This document shows positions 16,126 through 25,009 of a stretch of 64,000 nt of DNA, piece by piece (position 1 is the stretch's first letter; each line of letters opens with the position of its first letter). This DNA is from Acidobacteriota bacterium. GTDB taxonomy: Bacteria; Acidobacteriota; Holophagae; Holophagales; Holophagaceae. The position numbers were made by a program, and so were the translations under genes. The stretch spans positions 124,001 to 188,000 of the forward strand of contig JACQZU010000014.1 of assembly GCA_016213735.1 (NCBI GenBank), in the 5' to 3' direction. The notes beneath the pieces are model-generated. The model ran no database searches. It worked only from the letters and a program-made list of their open reading frames with translations, and was not told the DNA's origin.

Positions 16126-17432
16126 CCGCCGTCCCTGCGGCGGCCATCCGACGTGCCTGGCTTTTGGGCTTGGCCACCCTTTTTTCGGCCGCCCTGGGGC
16201 TTTCAGGGGGCGTGGCCCTGCTCCCAGATCCCTGGCCAGCGGTGGTAGCCACCCTCCTGGCCACGGGGCTGGTGCTCCTCCTGGCGCTCCAGGTCGTGGG
16301 CACCTGGATGGGAACCACTTTCCGCCTGGTTGCGGGTCTCCATGACTGGGTTCATTTCTGGGTCGCTCGCTTTGCCCCGGATCCGGGGGCCATCCTCTTC
16401 GATTGGGCCGCGGCCGCCGGTGATTTGCCCCGGGCGGCCCGCTTCCTGGAGGCTGCGGCGAGGCGGGGCTACCCCCCGGCCATCCGGGAACAGGGCCGGT
16501 GGATCCTGGAGGGAGGTTTGGGTCCAGCCGCCAGGGGGGCTGGGCTGCCCTGGATTGAGCGGGCCGCCGCGGCCGGCGATGTCGAAGCCCTGTTCTGGCT
16601 AGGGGAGGCTCGGCGCTGGGCTCTGGGATGCCCCCGGGATCTCCGGGGTGCCCATGAGGCAAACCTTTGGGCGGCGAAGAGGGGCTACCGCCCCGCTGTG
16701 CTCCGCGCAGCAACGGACTACCTGTCCGGAGAGGGCGTGGACCCGGATGAAACCGAGGCCTCGGACTGGTTGCGACGGGCCTCAGGGATTCCCGGGGAGG
16801 ACCTCCCGCCCCCGCCCCTGCTGCACCAGGTCACGGAGCGGGGAGGGCGGGTGGCTGCCGAGCTGCGCGAGATGCTCGAGGCCGCCGACCAACTTGCGGA
16901 CCGCGGCTGGACACACTGGTCTTTTCGGGTATTCGTCGCAGCAGCCGTGTTCCTATCCCTGGGAGGAGTGGCCTACATCGCCTTTTTTTCGGCCTTTCGA
17001 CCCCTCTCCCTCGGCCTGCTGTTCTGCCTTGGCTTGGTGTGGGTGATCTACCGGGGCCTCGGCCATGGCTTGCCCGGAACCCCCCGCGAGCAGCGGAGCT
17101 TGGAAACGCGTGCGGCGGGAGGGGATGATTCGGCCTGCTACGAACTCGGTCTTCGATTTGAAAGGGGTCATCCGGGTCTGGCGCCAGACCCCGTGGCGGC
17201 GAGGCACTATTACCAGGTCGCCTCCGATGCGGGACACCCCCAGGCGGCCCTTCATCTTGCCGACTTCCTCGCCTGGGGGAAGGGAGGGCCGCGGGACATG
17301 GCCCAAGCCCGCACGCTGCTGGAAGCGCTATGCCGGCGGGGCCATCCTGAGGCCCTGGTCCGCCTCCAGCGGCTCGGGATTGAGAGGGTTGCAGTGCCGG
17401 CCGATAGGGGGGAAGAAGCGAGTTCTCCATGA
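16122..17432 (+). CDS. Sel1-repeat membrane protein
   Basis: A 436-residue protein with two N-terminal membrane segments (about residues 10-30 and 38-60), a block of Sel1-like repeats (residues 85-225, e.g. AARRGYPPAIREQGRWILEG), a second pair of membrane segments near 265-310, and two more Sel1 repeats at the end (YYQVASDAGHPQAALHLADF). Sel1 repeats are TPR-like helices that bind proteins. The start overlaps the stop of the TlpA gene and the end overlaps the start of the next lipoprotein gene, so the three are one operon. Function unknown. Confidence 0.8.
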   Translation: MTAVPAAAIRRAWLLGLATLFSAALGLSGGVALLPDPWPAVVATLLATGLVLLLALQVVGTWMGTTFRLVAGLHDWVHFWVARFAPDPGAILFDWAAAAGDLPRAARFLEAAARRGYPPAIREQGRWILEGGLGPAARGAGLPWIERAAAAGDVEALFWLGEARRWALGCPRDLRGAHEANLWAAKRGYRPAVLRAATDYLSGEGVDPDETEASDWLRRASGIPGEDLPPPPLLHQVTERGGRVAAELREMLEAADQLADRGWTHWSFRVFVAAAVFLSLGGVAYIAFFSAFRPLSLGLLFCLGLVWVIYRGLGHGLPGTPREQRSLETRAAGGDDSACYELGLRFERGHPGLAPDPVAARHYYQVASDAGHPQAALHLADFLAWGKGGPRDMAQARTLLEALCRRGHPEALVRLQRLGIERVAVPADRGEEASSP

Positions 17433-17932
17433 CCCGAGTCTCCCTTGGCATCCTCCTCCTCGCCGCCCTCCTGGCCTGTGCGAAGGAGCAGCCCCGGCGG
17501 GTCCAGAACGACAACCTGGGAATCGCCGCCACCTTTCCCGGCGAACCGAAGCTCTACAAACATCAGGAACCCACCCCCTTCGGGTCCATGGAGTGGTTCG
17601 ACACGGCCTACAGTCCCCCGGGCCGCATGGACGAGAGCTTCCACGTTCAGGTGGGCAACCTGCCCGAGGGGACCAAGGGGGGGGCCACCCCCGCCGAGGT
17701 GGCGGAAACCTTCGCCGCCTGGCTTCGTGCCCGCCTGGGAAGCCTTGACCGGCGCAGCCTCCCCGGCGGGGGAGGAGCCGGTTTCGCCTACCGCGCGGCG
17801 GGCCCCGGGGGAACGAGGATCGAAGGGGTCCTGGTGGTTCGCCGGGGCCGGCTCCACCACGCCCAGGGCACGGTGGCCCCCGGGGGAGAGGCCCGGATGC
17901 GCGCCTTCATTGACGGATTCGAAGTCCGCTGA
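17429..17932 (+). CDS. Small lipoprotein of unknown function
   Basis: A 167-residue predicted lipoprotein: signal peptide MTRVSLGILLLAALLAC with the lipobox Cys at residue 17. The mature part reads like small beta-rich envelope proteins that begin with a V-x-F-P-G-x-P type segment (here AATFPGEPKLYKHQEP). No catalytic motif is recognised. It overlaps the Sel1 gene by ATGA. Its last 26 bp overlap the end of the convergent HAD gene. Confidence 0.72.
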   Translation: MTRVSLGILLLAALLACAKEQPRRVQNDNLGIAATFPGEPKLYKHQEPTPFGSMEWFDTAYSPPGRMDESFHVQVGNLPEGTKGGATPAEVAETFAAWLRARLGSLDRRSLPGGGGAGFAYRAAGPGGTRIEGVLVVRRGRLHHAQGTVAPGGEARMRAFIDGFEVR

Positions 17933-18560
17933 GGCCGGGCGCCAGCACCTGAAGAAAGGCCTCCGGGTCCGCCGCCTCTGGAAGGACGGGGTGATCCCCG
18001 GGAACCCGGTCGCCCACGCCCACGAAGGGGATGCCCGCCGCCTGGGCCGCCTCGGCGTCGTGAGGCCGGTCCCCCAGGTAGGCGTGGGGTCCTCGGCAGC
18101 CCGCCACCATGCGGAGCAGGAGCGCGCTGCGGCTCAGGCGGGGCAGGCTTCCGATGCGGGGCACCTCCGGGGGGACCCCCAGCCGCTCCAGCTTGAAATC
18201 CAGGAGCCGGGGGGCGTTTCCCGAGACGATGGCCACCGAGAAACCCCTGGCCCGGAGGCCCCGGAGGGCGCCCAGGGGACCGGTGAAAACCGCGTGGCCC
18301 GAGGCGCCCGGGGGGAAGGCCCCTTCGAAGCGGGACAGGCAGGCTTCCTGGAACTCCAGGTAGTGGGCTTCTTCCAGGTCCCTTCCGAATCGGTTCCGGT
18401 GCAGTTCCTCCACGATCTCCCAGTCGGTGCTCCCGGCGCAGCGACGCAGTTCCTCGGAGCCGGGTTCCCCGCCCCAAAGTTCTCCCAAGGCCTCCCTCAG
18501 CAGGGTGTAGCCTCCCCCGAAGTGCCCCAGGGTGCCATCGAGGTCGAAACAGATGGGCAT
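17907..18560 (-). CDS. HAD-family hydrolase (phosphoglycolate phosphatase-like)
   Basis: A 217-residue haloacid dehalogenase superfamily phosphatase. Motif I is FDLDGTLG at residues 5-12 with the nucleophile Asp, motif II is IVSGNA near residue 115, and motif IV is YLGDRPHDAEAAQAAGI near residue 160; the helical cap lies between motifs I and II. The ATG at 18560 has GGGAGG upstream. It diverges from the next exported protein gene by 49 bp and converges, with overlap, on the lipoprotein gene. The physiological substrate is unknown. Confidence 0.85.
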   Translation of the reverse strand: MPICFDLDGTLGHFGGGYTLLREALGELWGGEPGSEELRRCAGSTDWEIVEELHRNRFGRDLEEAHYLEFQEACLSRFEGAFPPGASGHAVFTGPLGALRGLRARGFSVAIVSGNAPRLLDFKLERLGVPPEVPRIGSLPRLSRSALLLRMVAGCRGPHAYLGDRPHDAEAAQAAGIPFVGVGDRVPGDHPVLPEAADPEAFLQVLAPGLSGLRIRQ

Positions 18561-18609
18561 CCTGCCTCCCATGGCCACCCGGGGCGCTCCCTGGCATCCT
18601 CGAAAGGGT

Positions 18610-19290
18610 ATGCCGATCCGCGCCCTGCCGCTCCTGCTCTTTCTCCTCGCACTTCCCGGCCTCTCCGCCAAGGAACCGAAGGACCCGACCCAGGGGAAGG
18701 TCCCCCAGGAGGAAGGCAGGGCCGCGAAACGCCCCAAAGAGTCCGAGGGCCTGCGCTACGTGATCCAGCTTCGTCTCCGGGGGGAGGAGAAACCCTGGGA
18801 GACCCGCTTCACCGTGCTCCCCACGCCCCCGGTCCAGAGCCACAACAAGGTGAAGAAGCCTCGCCTGGGCGGCTGGCGCCTCGTGGCGGACCGCAGCCAG
18901 GGCACCCCCCACGTGCTGCCCTTCCTGCTGGGCCGGGCCGAGCGCCTGCTTTACATTTCCGGGCCGGCCCCCCAGGCGGAGGCCGAACCCTTCGTGCTGC
19001 GCTTCGGGGCCAAGAACTGCCCCGTGTGGCGCGTGCAGGTCCCCCCCGGAGTCAAGGCCAGCGCCTACCTCGCGGAACTGGGCCCCAACCTCCTGGCGGT
19101 CTGCGACCTCAGCGCGAAGTTCGAGAGGGGGGAGATCATGGGCATCGAGCTGCACCTGGAAGGCATCGGCCTGAAACCCGGCATCGCCCCCCCCGAAGAG
19201 GGCACCTCCCTGCTGAGCACCCTCCAGCGCTGGGCCGCCACCGGGAGTGCGGGGGAAGGCCCCACGGGAGGCGGCGAAGGCACCGAGTAG
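18610..19290 (+). CDS. Exported protein of unknown function
   Basis: A 226-residue protein with a clear signal peptide (MPIRALPLLLFLLALPGLSA). A charged linker follows (KEPKDP... to about residue 55), then a beta-rich domain of roughly 130 residues containing two Cys (in AKNCPVW and LAVCDLS) that could form a disulfide. No family recognised. The ATG at 18610 is almost abutted by AAAGGG, too close for a normal ribosome site, so a leaderless or weakly initiated message is possible. It precedes the monoheme cytochrome gene by about 260 bp. Confidence 0.65.
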   Translation: MPIRALPLLLFLLALPGLSAKEPKDPTQGKVPQEEGRAAKRPKESEGLRYVIQLRLRGEEKPWETRFTVLPTPPVQSHNKVKKPRLGGWRLVADRSQGTPHVLPFLLGRAERLLYISGPAPQAEAEPFVLRFGAKNCPVWRVQVPPGVKASAYLAELGPNLLAVCDLSAKFERGEIMGIELHLEGIGLKPGIAPPEEGTSLLSTLQRWAATGSAGEGPTGGGEGTE

Positions 19291-19553
19291 CCCGGCCACG
19301 TCGCAGATTGCCACAGCCCCAAGGCCCCGCCTCCCTCCCTGCCTCCGGAGGGGAGTCGAATCCTCTCGAAGCTTAAGTTGCCTTTATCAAACAGATGGAT
19401 CGGATCCGCAGGGTCCTCCGAGGGACCAGCGGCCCTTTGGCCCCGCCTTTGCACAAGGCTGGTCGGGACCGCCCCCAAACCTGACCGGACGCGGCGCCCC
19501 CACCCACCTCGCAACCCACGCCGCCCCTTGCGGCCCTTTCACCAGGAGGCGCC

Positions 19554-19832
19554 ATGCGCCGCTCCACCCTTCCTCTGCTCGCCGCCGCGATCTGCTTCGC
19601 GCTGGCCCTGCCCGTCAACGCCAAGATGCCCTTCGTGAAGAAGGCCCAGGAGCTGGGCTTCAAGGACATCAAGAACTGCGCGTCCTGCCACAAGGAGGCC
19701 ATGCCCAAGGCCGCCGCCAAGGGCGAGCCCTACGGAGAGGTGGGCCAGTTCCTGCTCGACACCAAGGCCAAGAAGAAGGCCGCCGAGGTGGACCTCGCCT
19801 GGCTGAAGGACTACAAGCCGAAGGCCCAGTAG
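19554..19832 (+). CDS. Small monoheme c-type cytochrome-like protein
   Basis: A 92-residue exported protein: signal peptide MRRSTLPLLAAAICFALALPVNA, then a 69-residue Lys/Ala-rich mature part with one heme-binding motif, CASCH, near residues 43-47. AGGAGG precedes the ATG. There is no obvious distal Met ligand in a standard position, and the fold is too short for a class I cytochrome, so it may be a minimal electron carrier or a heme-binding peptide. A nearly identical copy at 23110 has Arg in place of the heme His. Confidence 0.8.
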   Translation: MRRSTLPLLAAAICFALALPVNAKMPFVKKAQELGFKDIKNCASCHKEAMPKAAAKGEPYGEVGQFLLDTKAKKKAAEVDLAWLKDYKPKAQ

Positions 19833-19864
19833 CGGCTTGACGATTCCAGACCCGTGGGCGGTTT

Positions 19865-22594
19865 CTACTCGTAGATCTCCGCCGTGGCTACGACCGAGCC
19901 GTCCATGGGGAGGGGGTATCCTCCGGCGAAGAGCACCCTTCCGTCCAGCAACTGGATCCCCTGGTGGTGAAACCTGGGGATCTTCATGGGTGCCCCGAGG
20001 GACCACGTTTCACTCACCGGGTCGAAGATTTCACACCTCGGGTCATCTCCCCAGATGCCAGTGTATCCCCCCGCGGCCAATACTTTTCCATTCCCCAGCA
20101 AGGCCGCGGTCGGGAATTCTCGGCGAAGGCTCATGACCCCGGAGGGCCGGAAACTGTTCGTCACCGGATCAAAAATCTCCGAAGCCAAGATCCAACCGGA
20201 ATAATTTGATCCGCCGGCCACGAGGACCTTCCCATTGGGGAGGAGGACCAGGGCATGCTCCCACCGTGCTTGGGAGGAGTTGGTTGTTGCCGTAAAGGTC
20301 CCCGAAGCCGGATCGTAGATTTCTGCGCCCGGGAAGGGGCCTGAAGCATCCGCTCCTCCGTGGATCAATACTTTTCCATTGGGAAGCAGACAAGCTTGAT
20401 GGCTCTCCCGGGGCCTGGACAGGGAGCCCGTCGAGGACCATGTGCCTGTTGAGGGGTCGTAGATCTCCGCACTGCTCAAATGGACCCCCGCAACGTTGTT
20501 CCACCCGCCGGCGACCAGGACCTTCCCGTTCTGGAGGAGGGTCGCGGAATGATGCACCCGCGGAGTTGCAAGGGTTCCGGTCGGGGTGAAGGCTTGGGTT
20601 CCAGGATCGAACAGCAGGGCAGAGCTTGGTTGCGGGGGCCAGGGGACGGTTACGACCAGGACCTTCCCGTTCTGGAGGGTCGTCGCCGTGGGAACGGACA
20701 TGGGGTACGGAAGAGGCGAGGTTGATTGAAATTGGCCGCTCACGGGGTTGAACATCTCCGCGGCAGCGGTGATGGTTCCACTGGGCCCGGCTTGCCCCCC
20801 AAGGATGAGAACCCGGCCGTCGTTCAATAGGGCCGACGCACCCCAGGTGCGAGGTTCCACCATCCCCCCCGCCAGACTGAATCCACTGTTGACCCTCAGG
20901 ACAGCGTTGGAGCTGAGGACCTGGCTTTCGCTGTCGTCGGTCACCTTTACGCTGAACACCGCACCGTTGTCGCTGAGCACCGTTGGGGGGGTTTTGTATG
21001 AGCTGTCAGTGGCTCCTGGGATGTCGATCGAGTTCCTCCGCCACTGGTAGCTGAGGATTCCCCCGCCGGTTGCTACCACGGAAAAGGTGGCGGAGGCACC
21101 CCGGAAGACCGTTTGGTCCTGAGGGTGCTGGGTGATCACGGGCGGTGGGGAGGTCACCTTCAGGAACAGGGAAACGGAGCCGCTTCCTCCGCTGTTGCTG
21201 GCGGTGACCATGAATTCCGTGGTGGGAGAGGGGAGGAGGGGGGTCCCGAGAATGATGCCGGTGCCCGTGGAGAGGGAGAGACCCGACGGCAACGCGGGCG
21301 AGACTTCCCACCCCAGGGCCGGTCCGCCGGTGTTGCTGGGGATGAGCTGCGCAGGGATTCCGACGGTGAGGTTGTACGACCCGTTCCCATATCCGATGGA
21401 TGGAGGGACGTCATTCACCGTAATGGAAAGGGCGGCTCCGACGGATTCGCCGGAGACACCCAGGCCCGTCACGATGTAGGTGGCCTTGGGCGTCACCATG
21501 GTGGGGATTCCGTTGATCGCCCCGGTGGCGGTATTCAGGACCAAACCGGACGGCAGGGCGGGGGAAACGGCATAGGAGGCGATGGCCCCGCCCGAGCTGC
21601 TGGGCACGTTCGGTTGGACGGGAATCCCCCGGGTGTACACCGCCGGGTTGAAGGAATAGGTCAAACCCTGAGGGGCTGGTTCTACCACCCAAATGCTGAT
21701 CCCCGTGGTACAGGAACCTCCACTGTTGGCAGCGGTGACCACGAAATCCGCTTTTCCGGTCGTGGCGCTGGGGATCCCCGAGATGACTCCGGTTGCGGTG
21801 TGCAGACTCAGCCCGGGGGGAAGTGCCGGGGCCACCGAGTAGGAGGTGGGCTGCCCCCCGCTGGTGGTTGGAATGTTGGGGGGAATGGCCAGGCCTCTCG
21901 TGTACGTGGCGCTGGCCGTGGCATAGGTCAGGCTGGCCGGGGGTTGGTCCACCACCGCCAAGTGGAGAGTGACGCTCGTGCTCCCGCCCGTGTTGGCTCC
22001 GGTGACTGTGTAGGGGAGGTTTGGGGCCACAGCACCGGGCGTGCCCTTGATTGCTCCGCTGGCGGGATCGAGAACGAGCCCGGCGGGGAGCAGCGGCTCC
22101 ACCGAATAGGTGACGATGGTGCCTCCGGAATTGGAGGGAAGGTTCGGAGCGATGGGCACACCTCTCGTATAGATCGCGGGGTTGGTGGCGTAGGCCAGGT
22201 TGTTGGGCGCCTGGTCCCGTACCGTGAGGGTGAGGGTGACGGTCGCGCTGCCGCCGGCGTTGCTCGCGGTGACGAGGTAGGGCGCGCTGGGGGAAGTGAC
22301 CGCAGGTGTTCCCGAAAGCACTCCCGAAGAACCGCTGAAAGAAAGCCCTGCTGGGGGAGCGGGCTGGATCGCGTAGGTGGTGGCCGCGCCTCCGGAGTTG
22401 CTGGGCGCGTTGGGGACGATGGCCTGGCCCCTGGTGTAAACAGCGGGATTGGCGGAATAGACCAGGTTTTGCGGGGCCGGGACCGGGGAGTCTCCCGAGG
22501 CCCCACCTCCGGTTGAACCGCAGGCGGTCAGGGTGGAGACCAAGAGGATGAGGGTCCCCAGGAGGGTCAATGGTGCGAAGGGCCGGATTCTCAT
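19865..22594 (-). CDS. Large kelch / putative-Ig repeat lipoprotein (paralogue 1)
   Basis: A 909-residue predicted surface lipoprotein; signal peptide with lipobox LTAC, then a Gly/Ser linker. About five tandem putative-Ig (He_PIG-like) repeats of 75-80 residues follow, each with YTRG, PPGLSL and GTP-type signatures. Next is one I-set-like Ig domain (ITQHPQDQTVFRG to about residue 590), then seven kelch-like blades, each carrying LLxNGKVLVAGG, that should close a beta-propeller. Such proteins mediate adhesion or substrate binding; no enzyme motif is seen. The ATG at 22594 (AGGAA upstream) is preferred to 22678 because the signal peptide starts there. The domain order matches the protein at 25010-27736 throughout. 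Confidence 0.82.
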   Translation of the reverse strand: MRIRPFAPLTLLGTLILLVSTLTACGSTGGGASGDSPVPAPQNLVYSANPAVYTRGQAIVPNAPSNSGGAATTYAIQPAPPAGLSFSGSSGVLSGTPAVTSPSAPYLVTASNAGGSATVTLTLTVRDQAPNNLAYATNPAIYTRGVPIAPNLPSNSGGTIVTYSVEPLLPAGLVLDPASGAIKGTPGAVAPNLPYTVTGANTGGSTSVTLHLAVVDQPPASLTYATASATYTRGLAIPPNIPTTSGGQPTSYSVAPALPPGLSLHTATGVISGIPSATTGKADFVVTAANSGGSCTTGISIWVVEPAPQGLTYSFNPAVYTRGIPVQPNVPSSSGGAIASYAVSPALPSGLVLNTATGAINGIPTMVTPKATYIVTGLGVSGESVGAALSITVNDVPPSIGYGNGSYNLTVGIPAQLIPSNTGGPALGWEVSPALPSGLSLSTGTGIILGTPLLPSPTTEFMVTASNSGGSGSVSLFLKVTSPPPVITQHPQDQTVFRGASATFSVVATGGGILSYQWRRNSIDIPGATDSSYKTPPTVLSDNGAVFSVKVTDDSESQVLSSNAVLRVNSGFSLAGGMVEPRTWGASALLNDGRVLILGGQAGPSGTITAAAEMFNPVSGQFQSTSPLPYPMSVPTATTLQNGKVLVVTVPWPPQPSSALLFDPGTQAFTPTGTLATPRVHHSATLLQNGKVLVAGGWNNVAGVHLSSAEIYDPSTGTWSSTGSLSRPRESHQACLLPNGKVLIHGGADASGPFPGAEIYDPASGTFTATTNSSQARWEHALVLLPNGKVLVAGGSNYSGWILASEIFDPVTNSFRPSGVMSLRREFPTAALLGNGKVLAAGGYTGIWGDDPRCEIFDPVSETWSLGAPMKIPRFHHQGIQLLDGRVLFAGGYPLPMDGSVVATAEIYE

Positions 22595-23109
22595 GAGATT
22601 CCTGAGTGTTGCGGACAGGGCCTGGATTCCTGCCGGGATGTCGATTCGAAGGGGATGTCGGGATAGGGAATTCTCCAATAACCATTATTGAAAATCAATT
22701 TTTCAAGAATTCACCATGGAAGAGGTTCCTGGAGCCAGGTTTCCCGCAGGGCTCGCGGACCTCATTCAGAGGGGGACTTTGGCTTTCCACACGGGGTCTT
22801 CGGGCCAATCCTGCCAAGGGGGGCTTTTCGGCGGCACCGCCCGCCCCAGCGCCGCAGCCCCGGAGGAAACCGAGGTGGCGTTCCGGGGTGGGGAGGGACG
22901 CTCAGAGGCCCCCCTGGTGGGGCAAGGGCCCTGCGGAGACGGAGGCACGGGTTCCCCCGGTTTACGGCCAGAGCCTCCGCCCTTTCGCTCAAGGATGGTC
23001 CCTCGATTGGATATGGAAGCCTCCCCCTCCGGGCGTCAGGGCGAGGGCCTGAGGTGGGTGGGCGACGGCGGCTCCGATCCCAACGGAGAGGAAACGGCGG
23101 GTTCATGGC
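22595..23109. other. 515-bp intergenic region with AT-rich promoter for kelch gene 1
   Basis: Bases 22670-22715 are AT-rich and hold a Fur-box-like palindrome plus a second inverted repeat, TTGAAAA-TCAAT-TTTTCAA (22688-22706); this is the likely promoter of the minus-strand kelch gene. The remainder (about 22716-23109) is GC-rich. Reading frames there show no family resemblance or ribosome site, so I see no gene in it. Confidence 0.5.
22676..22690. promoter_or_regulatory. Fur-box-like palindrome before kelch gene 1
   Basis: CAATAACCATTATTG is a palindrome (CAATAA-CCA-TTATTG) about 80 bp before the start codon. It matches 10 of 15 positions of the 7-1-7 Fur box TGATAATNATTATCA. A better match sits at the equivalent place before the second kelch gene. 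Confidence 0.4.
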
Positions 23110-23400
23110 GTGACAGGGGCCCGCCGCTCCACCCTTCCTCTGCTCGCCGCCGCGATCTGCTTCGCGTTGGCCCTGCCCGTCAACGCCAGGATGCCCTTCG
23201 TGAAGAAGGCCCAGGAACTGGGCTTCAAGGACATCAAGAACTGCGCGTCCTGCCGCAAGGAGGCCATGCCCAAGGCCGCCGCCAAGGGCGAGCCTTACGG
23301 CGAGGTGGGCCAGTTCCTGCTCGACACCAAGGCCAAGAAGAAGGCCGCCGAGGTGGACCTCGCCTGGCTCAAGGACTACAAGCCGAAAGCGGGTTCGTAA
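23110..23400 (+). pseudogene. Copy of the monoheme cytochrome gene with heme-ligand His changed to Arg
   Basis: A 266-bp block (23122-23387) matches 19557-19822 at 259 positions by hand alignment. The copy begins just after the original start codon and ends before the original stop, so it lost the original ATG, ribosome site and last residues. It can be read from GTG 23110 (MTGARRSTLP..., 96 residues) but has only weak Shine-Dalgarno potential. The heme motif is CASCR instead of CASCH, caused by CAC to CGC, which should prevent normal c-type heme ligation. Of seven changes, five are silent. A strong terminator follows. Either a decaying copy or a non-heme variant. Confidence 0.7.
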
Positions 23401-23422
23401 GGCCGCTGCGTCGCGATCCAGG

Positions 23423-23446
23423 GGGGCCCGGAAAGGGCCCCTTTTT
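23423..23446 (+). terminator. Rho-independent terminator after cytochrome copy
   Basis: GGGGCCC-GGAAA-GGGCCCC forms a 7-bp GC stem with a 5-base loop, directly followed by TTTTT. It begins 22 bp after the stop codon of the copied cytochrome gene. Confidence 0.85.
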
Positions 23447-23629
23447 CATGAAGGGACACCGTGACCTACCCATTCGAAGCCCTGCGCCGAGGGCTCTCCA
23501 TCCTCCGGAAGGGCGGAAGACTCTGAGGCGAGAGGGGGCTCCGCTTGGAATTGAAATTTTCATAAATTCTATCCTTTGCGTGTTCTTGGGCCAGGACTAA
23601 GCTGGTGCGGACTTCCGGGAGGTTCGACC

Positions 23630-24172
23630 GTGTTTCGACGCCATGCATCGGCCCTCTTCGCCCATCTTTTCGCGTTCCTGGCGCTGCTGGGGGCCCTGGC
23701 CTGCACGGAGGACCTCCGCGGGAAGCAACCTCCCCAGGCGTCCTACACCCACGAACCCGTCCTGATGACCTACGAAGAGCTGCGGTCCTCCTTCGCGGTG
23801 CAGGGCCCCCGGGACATCGTCAAGAACGGGAAGATCCTGCGCTTCGGCGACCTGCTCTTCGTCACCGAGCGCTACGAGGGCATCCACGTGATCGACAACG
23901 CCGACCCCGCGCACCCGGCGCCCAAGGCCTTCCTGCGGATCCCGGGCACGGTGGACATGGCCTGCAGGGACGGCGTGCTGTACGCGGACAACACGGTGGA
24001 CCTGCTCGCCATCGAGATCACGGGGACCCCCATGCGGGTGCTGAAGCGCATGGAATGGGCCTTCCCCTGGGACCCCTACCAGGCCGTGGACGATCCCCGG
24101 GTGACCTTCCCCTGGGACGTCTACGCCTGGCAGAGCCGGGGCGTCGTCGTCGGCGCCCGGCCGAGGAGTTGA
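23630..24172 (+). CDS. LVIVD-repeat lipoprotein (first of pair)
   Basis: A 180-residue predicted lipoprotein starting at GTG 23630 with GGGAGG upstream; the lipobox is LGALAC. The mature part contains LVIVD-type propeller units such as LLFVTERYEGIHVIDNADP and LYADNTVDLLAIEI. LVIVD proteins are surface-associated beta-propeller fragments of unknown function, common in bacteria with large secretomes. It is followed after 3 bp by a second LVIVD gene, so the two are cotranscribed and may act together. An AT-rich stretch at 23550-23580 is the likely promoter. Confidence 0.75.
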   Translation: MFRRHASALFAHLFAFLALLGALACTEDLRGKQPPQASYTHEPVLMTYEELRSSFAVQGPRDIVKNGKILRFGDLLFVTERYEGIHVIDNADPAHPAPKAFLRIPGTVDMACRDGVLYADNTVDLLAIEITGTPMRVLKRMEWAFPWDPYQAVDDPRVTFPWDVYAWQSRGVVVGARPRS

Positions 24173-24175
24173 GCC

Positions 24176-24925
24176 ATGACCATTGGAACGCGCCTTCGTG
24201 GATGGGCCACCGCCGCGGCCCTGATCGTCGCTTCGAGCTGCGGGGGAGGCGGCAGCAGCGGCGGCTCCGCTTCCGGTTCGCCCCCCAGCACCGGCACCCC
24301 CGGCAGCCTTTCGCGCTTCGCCATCGTGGGGGACCGCCTCTACACCGTGGGCAAGAGCGAGCTCCAGAGTTTCGACATCCGCCGGCCCTGGGACCCGGTC
24401 AAGAAGGGCATCGCCTGGGTCGGGTGGAACATCGAGACCCTCGGCGGCCACGAGAACCTGCTGCTCATCGGCTCGTCGGACGGCCTGTACATCTTCGACA
24501 CCGCCAACCCGGACCAGCCCCAGCGAAGGGGCCGTCTCCTCCACGCCACCGCCCGGGATCCCGTGGTGGCCCAGGGCGGCACCGCCTACCTCACCCTTTC
24601 GGGCACGATCAACCAGCTGGACGTCATCGACATCCAGGACCCCTCGGCCCCCCGCCTGCTGCGCTCCTACCCCATGCGGCGCCCCCAGGGCCTGGGCCTG
24701 GACGGGAAGCACCTCTTCCTGTGCGACGGCGAGGACGGCCTCAAGGTCTTCGACGCCACCGATCCCATGGACCTCAAGCAGGTGGACCGCGTGCCCGGCC
24801 TCCTGCCCCGGGACCTCATCGCCGCCGACCAGCTGCTGGTCACCACCACCCAGATCGGCGTTTTCCAATACAGCTACGCCAGCCTGCCCCTGCGCTTCCT
24901 GAGCCAACTGGGCTACCGCCGCTAG
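24176..24925 (+). CDS. LVIVD-repeat lipoprotein (second of pair)
   Basis: A 249-residue lipoprotein (lipobox-like VASSC, then a Gly/Ser linker) built of about five propeller-like units, e.g. LLLIGSSDGLYIFDTANPDQP, INQLDVIDIQDPSAPRLL and LFLCDGEDGLKVFDATDP. This is the LVIVD repeat pattern. It starts 3 bp after the previous stop codon with GAGGAG as ribosome site. Together the two genes could supply one complete beta-propeller. They lie between the cytochrome copy and the second kelch gene, so this pair interrupts an otherwise repeated arrangement. No enzyme motif. Confidence 0.78.
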   Translation: MTIGTRLRGWATAAALIVASSCGGGGSSGGSASGSPPSTGTPGSLSRFAIVGDRLYTVGKSELQSFDIRRPWDPVKKGIAWVGWNIETLGGHENLLLIGSSDGLYIFDTANPDQPQRRGRLLHATARDPVVAQGGTAYLTLSGTINQLDVIDIQDPSAPRLLRSYPMRRPQGLGLDGKHLFLCDGEDGLKVFDATDPMDLKQVDRVPGLLPRDLIAADQLLVTTTQIGVFQYSYASLPLRFLSQLGYRR

Positions 24926-25009
24926 CCGCGGCCCTGGGAACCGGGGCCCCCGTCTGAAAACCCATTTCAGGAGCACCCGGAACCCCGGGGACCCAAGGCA
25001 TCCCAAGCG

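Noticed and set aside
22716-23600. Open frame covering the intergenic region and cytochrome copy in another frame
   Set aside because: It has no ribosome site and translates the cytochrome block out of frame into low-complexity Arg/Gly sequence.
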